Below the pieces are notes generated by a model. That model saw only the letters and a program-made list of their open reading frames with translations. It ran no database searches and had not been told where the DNA came from. Position numbers and translations under genes: made by a program. DNA of 64,000 nt, from assembly GCF_003001675.1 (NCBI RefSeq), contig NZ_PVYW01000010.1, positions 221,945 through 285,944 of the forward strand. Direction: 5' to 3'. Source of the DNA: Cohnella sp. SGD-V74 (lineage in GTDB: Bacteria; Bacillota; Bacilli; Paenibacillales; Paenibacillaceae). Every line of letters begins with the position of its first letter. Position 1 is the stretch's first letter. Shown one piece after another: positions 58,031-64,000 of the stretch.

Positions 58031-59569
58031 ATGCGCCTTGTTGTCGTGCCGCCGCCGGCCGATCCGCTTGCGGAGCATATGGATATCTCGGTCTCCTGGT
58101 GGGGGATCGGGGTCGGTTTCGAGCCTCGCGACGAAGTGCTGCAGAAGCTTGAGAACGATTTCAACGTGACATTCAAGCCGATCGACATCGGCTGGGACAA
58201 CTACAAGGAGAAATCGCAAGTATGGGCGGCGGCGGGCCAACTGCCCGATATCATTACGCACAGCATCACCAGCGACACTCCGGCGATCTATAACGAGTGG
58301 GTTAATCAGCAGTTGATCCATGCGCTTCCGGACGATATGAGCGCTTATCCGAACCTGAGCAAGGTGTTCGAGATCGAAGGCGTCGACAGCATCCGGCGCG
58401 ACGGCAAGCTGTATGCGATTCCTCGCATGACGTTCCCGACCGACCAGATGTGGGCGGTATGGGCGGTAGACGGGGCCGTCTACGTCCGCAAGGACTGGAT
58501 GGAGAAGCTCGGCATCGAAGATCCGCAAAACTTCGACGAGTTCAAGGCGCTGCTGAAGGCGTTCGTCGAGCAGGACCCGGACGGCAACAACAAGAACGAC
58601 ACGCAGGGCATCGTCATGAACACATTCGGTTACTTCAAGAACGTCTTCTCGGCTACGTTCCCGGAATTCGGCAACAAGGGCTGGCTGAAAGAGGACGGCA
58701 AATGGATTCCGTTCTATGCTTCCTCCAAGATGGACGAGGTGCTGCGCCAGGCTCGCGCGCTGTATAAGGAAAAGGCGCTGGACCCGGATTTCGCGGTCGC
58801 CAAAGCCGGGGAACGGAACCAGCAATTCTATCAGAACAAGGCGGGCGCGCTCGCGTTGACGACGAACGGCGTATTCGGGGCCAATGGGGTCAAGGCGGAA
58901 TGGGAGAAGAACAACCCGGGCCTGAACTTCTACGACCACGTCAAAATTTTGCACCCATGGGCCGACGCGAACGGCGTCAAGTACCGCAACGTCAACAGCC
59001 CGTGGTGGTCGGAGAGCATGATCAACGCCGAAGTCGACGACAATAAGCTGGATCGCATTTTGCGCATCTACGATTGGCTGCTGTCTCCCGAAGGGAAGGA
59101 GCTGTTCGATTACGGCATCGAGGGCAAGGACTACACGAAGAATGCCGACGGAACGTACACGATTACCCGTCCGAAGGATGGAGACCAGTTCATTGATTTG
59201 AAAAAATACTATCCTTCGATGGACATCATCTCCCAGCTGGCGGCATGGCGGAACGCCGCGATTCTGGAGGACAACGAGGCGAACCGAGCGGCGTTCGGCG
59301 ACGATTCGGTGGAGTTCGTCAAAAACGAGCTGAAGTGGATGGAAGAGAACACGCAGCCGATCCCGACCGCTTTCGAAATTTACACGATGAGCACGCCGGC
59401 CAAGGACAAGCTGTCCACGATCAACTTCGACGACGACTTCACGCGGGTTATCCTTGGCAACGACGATCCGGTCGAGATGTGGAAGACGGTGCTGAAAGGC
59501 TACGAAAGCAAAGGGCTGAATCAGGCGATCGAAGAAGTGACCGCCGAAATGGCCAAGTTCAATAAGTGA
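58031..59569 (+). pseudogene. ABC extracellular solute-binding protein lacking its signal peptide
   Basis: The 512-residue frame is a full LipO-type family 1 binding protein from about residue 18 on (ISVSWWGIGVGFEP, WAAAGQLPDIITH, GKLYAIPRM, YVRKDWMEKLGIEDPQNFDEF, SWLLSPEGKELFDYGIEGKDY in similar form), with an intact C-terminus. The beginning, MRLVVVPPPADPLAEHMD, has no basic-hydrophobic signal and no lipobox Cys, both of which the family needs. The sequence joins the end of ychF by 70 bp with no promoter. The simplest reading is a gene whose 5' end was deleted, leaving a product that would stay in the cytosol. No permease genes are nearby. Confidence 0.65.
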
Positions 59570-59574
59570 TGCGA

Positions 59575-59636
59575 GAGACTGCTCCCGAGTTCGATGGATT
59601 CGGGGGCGGTCTCGTTCCATTAGTTTTTTCTAATGA
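59575..59636 (+). terminator. Terminator after the truncated binding-protein gene
   Basis: GAGACTGCTCCCGA pairs with TCGGGGGCGGTCTC (two wobble pairs) around an 11-nt loop; a TTTTTT tract follows about 15 bp later. Confidence 0.6.
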
Positions 59637-59727
59637 AACATTTGGGAACGCAGGCGCGTCTGTGAGATTGAAGCAAGGGCGGGAAGGTCTGCCGGAAGGC
59701 TTCAACCGATTTCCGAAAGGAGAATTG

Positions 59728-60858
59728 ATGATGCAGAAGAAAAAACTGTTGGTCGTACTGACTGCCGTAGGACTGTTGGGCACGAGCGCCGCTGCGGCCG
59801 TAGGCGCGAGCGGACTGGTCGGCAAAGTTACCGGGGTGTTCCATAAAGATATCGTCGTATCCGTGAACGGGGACAAAACTTCCTTGAATCCGGTCTACAT
59901 TAACGGAAAAGCGTACTTGCCGGCGCGCGAAACGGCGACCGAGCTCGGATACACGCTGAACTGGAATCCGAAGACGAAGGAAATCCAAATCAACTCGAAG
60001 GAAGAGCAAGCGGTGGAATACTTGAGAATGGTGGGCGTGATCGTCGATATCGCGCCGACGGACAAGGAAGGGCAGTATCGGATCGAGCTGCTCGGTCACG
60101 GGGACCAGCGCTGGATGATCCTCTACGTCGACAAGGACACCGAGCTGACGAACGAGAGCGGCCAAGCGATCGCCGTCGCCGACCTGGAAGCGGGAACGCG
60201 GATCATGGCCGAGTTCGGCCCGGTCATCGCGTTGAGTTATCCGGGGCAGTCCCATGCGAGTAAAGTTGTCGTCAGCGGACCGTCGCTCGTCAAGGAAGAC
60301 GTCATCCAGTCGGTCGAGAAAACCGAGGACGGCTGGCAAGTGAAGTTCGGCGAGACGAAGGACGGACAAACGACGACGTCGATCGTGCTGAATGCGAGCA
60401 GCGGCACGGGCGTCATGACGACGGAAGGCTTCGACGTTCCGTTCGCCGATCTGAAAGCCGGAGACAAGGTTCGCGCCTACTACGGTCCGATCATGACGAA
60501 GAGCCTGCCGCCGCAAAGCCCGCTTCACTATCTCGTCGTGCTGACCGAGAAGGAGCAGCTCGCTCCGGCGACGGTCGAGGAGTATCGCGAGCTGAGCTGG
60601 AAGAGCATTCCTGAAGATCAGAAGTCGCACGTAACGACGAAGAAGGAAGACGCTCGGGTCGAGGAAGTCGATTCGGGGAATATCAACGTGATGCTCGCGA
60701 CGGACGAACAGAAGAAGAAGCTTAAAGAGATTCAAGCCGTGAACGGCAAGGTGATCTCCGTCGTGTACAGCACGGACCAGGACGCCCTGATCGGGCCGAT
60801 CGTCATGATCTTCGATCCGGAATCGAAGGCGTTCCTCGGCATTCTTCCTCGGAAGTAA
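59728..60858 (+). CDS. Exported protein with copper-amine-oxidase-N-like stalk domain
   Basis: A 376-residue exported protein; the start at the double ATG 59728/59731 has AAAGGAG upstream. The signal peptide is KKKLLVVLTAVGLLGTSAAAAVG. Residues 40-85 form a stalk (copper amine oxidase N-terminal-like) domain: VSVNGDKTSLNPVYINGKAYLPARETATELGYTLNWNPKTKEIQI in parts, where YLPARETATELG is diagnostic. The remainder is a beta-rich region of repeated KAGDKV/EAGTRI segments (MAEFGPVIALSYPGQS, RAYYGPIMTKSLPPQSP) of unknown function. It probably binds the cell wall. Confidence 0.8.
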   Translation: MMQKKKLLVVLTAVGLLGTSAAAAVGASGLVGKVTGVFHKDIVVSVNGDKTSLNPVYINGKAYLPARETATELGYTLNWNPKTKEIQINSKEEQAVEYLRMVGVIVDIAPTDKEGQYRIELLGHGDQRWMILYVDKDTELTNESGQAIAVADLEAGTRIMAEFGPVIALSYPGQSHASKVVVSGPSLVKEDVIQSVEKTEDGWQVKFGETKDGQTTTSIVLNASSGTGVMTTEGFDVPFADLKAGDKVRAYYGPIMTKSLPPQSPLHYLVVLTEKEQLAPATVEEYRELSWKSIPEDQKSHVTTKKEDARVEEVDSGNINVMLATDEQKKKLKEIQAVNGKVISVVYSTDQDALIGPIVMIFDPESKAFLGILPRK

Positions 60859-60911
60859 TCGGGAGTCTGCCGCCGGCGGCGGGCCCGACAATTGAACAAT
60901 TAACAAGCAGG

Positions 60912-61130
60912 AAGAGGCTGTCCCGTAAATAGAGTCGTACAAGATTATCGATGAAAAAGAAGGGCATCTATCTCCTGGAGACTGCCTGATACGGTCCTGA
61001 AATTACATTGCGACGGGTTTATCGTTCCCATTTCAGGATCGTATAGCAGCGGAAGGAGATAGATGCCTATTGCCATGCATCCATCGATAATCGTTCAGTA
61101 CGACTTTCTTTACTTGTGGGACAGCCTCTT
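60912..61130. mobile_element. MITE-like element forming a 219-bp imperfect hairpin
   Basis: Terminal inverted repeats AAGAGGCTGTCCC and GGGACAGCCTCTT are perfect over 13 bp, and the complementarity continues inward: AGTCGTAC/GTACGACT, GATTATCGATG/CATCGATAATC, GGCATCTATCTCCT/AGGAGATAGATGCC and GATACGGTCCTGAAAT with ATTTCAGGATCGTAT. It has no coding capacity. The GAGGCTGTCC-type ends recall IS elements of the IS1182 and IS5 groups, whose transposase could act in trans. No clear target duplication is visible. It lies between the stalk-domain gene and the prfA promoter. Confidence 0.8.
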
Positions 61131-61186
61131 CGTTGTCGGGACCGATTTGAACCGCCAAGCCGTATCCGCACGAATTGGCCATCGTA

Positions 61187-61195
61187 TGCTATAAT
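61187..61195 (+). promoter_or_regulatory. Extended -10 promoter of prfA
   Basis: TGC-TATAAT with no convincing -35 hexamer; located 45 bp before the prfA start and 57 bp beyond the MITE-like element, so the insertion has left it intact. Confidence 0.5.
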
Positions 61196-61239
61196 AAGGG
61201 GTGATGTAAACACTGCAAGCGAGCGGAGGATGAGGACAA

Positions 61240-62316
61240 GTGCTAGACCGTCTGCAAGTTTTGGCGGATCGATATGAGAAGCTTAACGAATTGCTGAGCG
61301 ATCCGGACGTGGTGAACGACTCCACGCGGCTTAGAACCTATGCGAAGGAGCAGGCCGGGCTGGAGGAAGCGTACCGCGCTTACGAAGAATATAAGCAAGT
61401 GCTGGCGCAGCTGCAGGATGCGAAAGCGATGCTGGAGGATAAATTGGACGACGAGATGCGCGAGATGGTCAAGCTCGAGATCGAAGAGCTGGACGAACGG
61501 CGCGCGGAATTGGAAGAGAAAGTCCGCTTCCTGCTGCTGCCCAAGGACCCGAACGACGGCAAGGACATCATCGTCGAAATTCGCGGCGCGGCCGGCGGGG
61601 AAGAAGCGAACCTGTTCGCGGCGGAGCTGTACCGGATGTATGCCAAATTCGCGGACAGCCAAGGCTGGCGTACGGAGATGCTGGAAGCGAGCGTGAGCGA
61701 TCTCGGCGGGTTCAAGGAAGTCATTTTCTCGGTCAGCGGACCGGACGCCTATCGCAAGATGAAGTACGAGAGCGGCGCCCATCGCGTACAGCGGGTTCCG
61801 GAGACGGAGTCGGGCGGGCGCATCCATACGTCGACCTCGACGGTCGTCGTCATGCCGGAGGCCGAAGAGCTGGACATCGTCATTCACGACAAGGATATTC
61901 GCGTCGATACGTTCTGCTCCAGCGGAGCCGGCGGCCAGTCGGTCAATACGACGAAGTCGGCCGTACGCGTCACTCACGTACCAACGGGCATCGTGGCGAC
62001 TTGCCAGGACGGCAAATCGCAGAACGATAACAAGGATAAGGCGCTGCAGGTGTTGCGGACGCGGATCATGGACGTCAAACGTCAAGAAGAAGAGGCCAAA
62101 TATTCCGGCGAACGACGGGAGAAAATCGGAACCGGAGATCGCAGCGAGCGGATTCGCACGTACAATTTTCCGCAGAGCCGGGTGACGGATCATCGGATCG
62201 GCCTCACGCTGCACCGTCTGGAGTATGTGCTGAACGGCGACATGGACGAGATCGTCCAGGCGCTGACGCTGGCCGAGCAGGCCGAAATTCTTGAACGCGA
62301 GCAGATGAAGCAATAA
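61240..62316 (+). CDS. prfA: Peptide chain release factor 1
   Basis: A 358-residue class I release factor starting at GTG 61240 with GCGGAGGA upstream. The stop-codon reading motif is PET in [20 protein letters not shown] near residues 185-187 (PxT of RF1), and the peptidyl-transferase GGQ lies in [20 protein letters not shown] near residue 230. It releases peptides at UAA and UAG codons. The GGQ glutamine is the substrate of PrmC, encoded 13 bp downstream in the same operon. Confidence 0.97.
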   Translation: MLDRLQVLADRYEKLNELLSDPDVVNDSTRLRTYAKEQAGLEEAYRAYEEYKQVLAQLQDAKAMLEDKLDDEMREMVKLEIEELDERRAELEEKVRFLLLPKDPNDGKDIIVEIRGAAGGEEANLFAAELYRMYAKFADSQGWRTEMLEASVSDLGGFKEVIFSVSGPDAYRKMKYESGAHRVQRVPETESGGRIHTSTSTVVVMPEAEELDIVIHDKDIRVDTFCSSGAGGQSVNTTKSAVRVTHVPTGIVATCQDGKSQNDNKDKALQVLRTRIMDVKRQEEEAKYSGERREKIGTGDRSERIRTYNFPQSRVTDHRIGLTLHRLEYVLNGDMDEIVQALTLAEQAEILEREQMKQ

Positions 62317-62329
62317 TGGAGGGCTGGGC

Positions 62330-63295
62330 GTGAGCTTGGAACGAATTTCTGGCCGCCCGCCGACGTTGGGAGAAGCCTGGCGAGCGGGCGCGGATCGACT
62401 GGGGCAAGCCGGGGTCGAGGAAGCGAACGCGGACGCGGAGCTTCTTCTTCTTTATGCTCTGGGCGTCGGGAAGGCGGAGCTGCTGCGGGATTGGCGGGAA
62501 CCGTTTCCTCCCGGGAAGAGGGAGCAATGGGAGGAACTGCTGGAGCGGCGGGCGACGGGGGTTCCTGTTCAGTATGTGATCGGGGAGCAGTTTTTTTACG
62601 GGCGGGCATTCGAAGTGACGGAGGCGGTGCTTATTCCGCGTCCGGAGACGGAGCTTCTGGCTGAGGCCGTGCTGCAGGCCGGGGATTTGATCTGGCCGCC
62701 GGAGAGCGGCGACGGGGCCGGGGAGGCTGCGAAGGGGCAGGCGGCAGCTTCAGCCCCCGCCCCATTCGCTCCCATCGTGCTGGACGTTGGCACGGGAAGC
62801 GGCGCGCTGGCGGTCACGCTGGCGGCGGAACGGCCGTTCTGGCGGGTGACCGCGTCCGACTTGTCGGAGGCGGCGCTGCAAGTGGCTCGCGGCAATGCGC
62901 GTAAGCATGGGGCGGACGGGCGCATCTCGTTTGTTCAAGGGGACTTGCTGACGCCGTTTCTGAAGTCTGCTGCGGACGGTGGACTTGTCGTCGATATTCT
63001 CGTGTCCAACCCTCCGTATATTCCGTCGTCGGACATCCCGGGCTTACAGCGCGAGGTACGCGATCACGAGCCGCATCTGGCGCTGGATGGGGGCGACGAC
63101 GGGCTGAATCCGTATCGGACGATGGCAGGGCAGCTAAAGGAGTTGCCGCAATTGCCGCGAATCGTCGCTTGGGAGGTCGGAGCAGGTCAGGCTCGCGATG
63201 TCGCGGAGCTGTTGAGGGCTGCGGCAGATTGGGCGGAGATCCGCTTTGTTGTGGACTACGCCGGCATCGAGCGGCATGTGGTGGCGGTTCGGTGA
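62330..63295 (+). CDS. prmC: Release factor glutamine N5-methyltransferase
   Basis: A 321-residue SAM-dependent methyltransferase; GTG 62330 with GGAGG upstream. The N-terminal helical domain (EEANADAELLLLYALGVGKAELL, RRATGVPVQYVIGEQFFYGRAFEV) is followed by motif I VLDVGTGSGALAVTLA and the catalytic NPPY in VSNPPYIPSSD near residue 228. A Gly/Ala-rich insert (GDGAGEAAKGQAAASAPAP) between the two domains makes it about 40 residues longer than E. coli PrmC. It methylates the GGQ glutamine of release factors. Confidence 0.95.
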   Translation: MSLERISGRPPTLGEAWRAGADRLGQAGVEEANADAELLLLYALGVGKAELLRDWREPFPPGKREQWEELLERRATGVPVQYVIGEQFFYGRAFEVTEAVLIPRPETELLAEAVLQAGDLIWPPESGDGAGEAAKGQAAASAPAPFAPIVLDVGTGSGALAVTLAAERPFWRVTASDLSEAALQVARGNARKHGADGRISFVQGDLLTPFLKSAADGGLVVDILVSNPPYIPSSDIPGLQREVRDHEPHLALDGGDDGLNPYRTMAGQLKELPQLPRIVAWEVGAGQARDVAELLRAAADWAEIRFVVDYAGIERHVVAVR

Positions 63296-63349
63296 GTTCC
63301 GGATACACAAACGGAGTCATAAAAAGGGTATCCCCTTAGCCAAGTTGCT

Positions 63350-63510
63350 AGGGCGAGTATGCAACCTCCGAGGAAAGCAGATATTGCCGAATTTTCGTTC
63401 CATGCAAGGAGCTTTTGTGAAGGCGTACCGGAGGTGCGTCAAGCAAAAGTGACGAAGCAGGGCGTAAAGGCGGGGATAGATGCCGCTGAGCCGGTTTGCA
63501 TACACGCCCT
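63350..63510. other. Structured intergenic element (candidate RNA or MITE)
   Basis: The outer arms AGGGCGAGTATGCAACC (63350-63366) and GGTTTGCATACACGCCCT (63493-63510) are complementary with one mismatch and one bulge. Inside, CTTTTG...GGCGTACC pairs with GGTGCGTC...CAAAAG (63412-63449), flanked by TTCGT/ACGAA. No convincing gene overlaps it on either strand. It could be a structured RNA following prmC or a decayed inverted-repeat element. Confidence 0.5.
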
Positions 63511-63533
63511 AGAGAAGAAACAGGGAGGGAACG

Positions 63534-63905
63534 GATAAGCGCGCTGTGCGTGCTTATTGGTTTGTGCTGGGGCCGGAGGCGGGGGATAAGCGCGCTGTGC
63601 GCGCTTATTGGTCTTTGCTGGGTCCGGTGGCGAGGGATAAGCACGCCGTGCGGGCTTATTGGTCTAGGCTGGAGCCGGAGGTGGGGGGATAAGCACGTCG
63701 AGCGTGCTTATTGGTCTGTGCTGGAGCCGGAGGCGGGGGATAAGCGCGCTGTGCGTGCTTATTGGTTTGTGCTGGGGCCGGAGGCGGGGGATAAGCGCGC
63801 TGTGCGCGCTTATTGGTCTTTGCTGGGTCCGGTGGCGAGGGATAAGCACGCCGTGCGGGCTTATTGGTCTAGGCTGGAGCCGGAGGTGGGGGATAAGCAC
63901 GTCGT
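63534..63905. repeat. 51-bp hairpin repeat array, eight units with a 205-bp higher-order repeat
   Basis: Units beginning GATAAGC start at 63534, 63585, 63636, 63688, 63739, 63790, 63841 and 63892. Each has a palindrome such as ATAAGCGCGC-TGT-GCGCGCTTAT, then TTGGT and a GC-rich spacer (TGCTGGGGCCGGAGGCGGG). Units 1-3 are repeated almost exactly as units 5-7, which implies duplication of a 205-bp block. The eighth unit is cut off. The remaining 95 bases to the window end are AT-rich and show nothing recognisable. Confidence 0.9.
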
Positions 63906-64000
63906 GCGCACTAGCGTTGCATAAATGCTCACATAGTGAACTGGATTGTATTCCTATTACTTTGATTTCATATATTTACAGTTCCATTCTAGCCACTCAA

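Noticed and set aside
63317..63505. 62-codon minus-strand frame after prmC
   Set aside because: It runs through the structured element, lacks a ribosome binding site and shows no protein-like pattern.
63496..63924. Open frame through the 51-bp array (CVLIGLCWG-type repeats)
   Set aside because: 51 is divisible by 3, so any frame without stops repeats; the product is a low-complexity translation of the hairpin, frames exist on both strands and there is no ribosome binding site.

Overview
The window looks like chromosome of a GC-rich, spore-forming Firmicute of the Paenibacillaceae (Paenibacillus/Cohnella type). The evidence is a GlpP antiterminator with hairpin leaders, a TmrB homologue, a quinol-type haem-copper oxidase operon, an S-layer (SLH) exoprotein, DUF3243, DUF4362 and probable DUF3900 proteins, many lipoproteins, strong AGGAGG ribosome binding sites and frequent GTG/TTG starts. 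No tRNA, rRNA, phage or CRISPR was seen.

Layout. 0-8.4 kb: end of a sugar-type oxidoreductase, an MFS permease, DUF3243, a lipoprotein, three very small minus-strand genes (47-54 codons), a secreted protein, a dihydroorotate-dehydrogenase-like membrane fusion, a 52-bp tandem repeat array and a DUF3900-like gene. 8.7-12.3 kb: membrane-linked alpha/beta hydrolase, nitroreductase and a divergent HxlR regulator. 12.2-16.3 kb: glpP-glpK-glpD with two attenuator leaders. 16.3-19.6 kb: a lower-GC patch with a MazEF-type toxin-antitoxin pair lying between two copies of the 3' end of a P-loop ATPase gene. 19.7-32.6 kb: GH130 enzyme, tmrB, a sensor with sugar-binding, PAS, GGDEF and EAL domains, WYL regulator with divergent SDR, membrane multicopper oxidase, DUF1700/DUF4097 pair, an orphan solute-binding lipoprotein and a small membrane protein. 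32.7-37.2 kb: a second 52-bp array with the same core as the first, then qoxABCD. 37.3-41.3 kb: a possible IseA-like protein, then a three-gene operon of permuted ATP-grasp, alpha-E and transglutaminase-like proteins. 41.4-46.4 kb: an NHL/FN3/SLH surface protein and an FAD-dependent protein behind a guanine-class riboswitch. 46.4-51.8 kb: a hairpin array, YeiH-type permease with divergent LysR regulator, DsbA-family oxidoreductase, aldo/keto reductase, Rrf2 regulator and thioredoxin. 51.8-64 kb: TetR regulator plus YhgE/Pip membrane protein sharing an operator-like site, lipoproteins, ychF, a 5'-truncated solute-binding gene, a stalk-domain protein, a MITE-like hairpin, prfA-prmC, a structured intergenic element and a fourth repeat array.

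Most genes are housekeeping or ordinary accessory genes. The parts most worth following up are the two unlinked 52-bp arrays with a shared core, the covarying 51-bp hairpin array near 63.6 kb, the MazEF insertion that duplicated its neighbour's 3' end, the riboswitch whose terminator uses the P1 strand (a predicted ON switch), and the ATP-grasp/alpha-E/transglutaminase operon.
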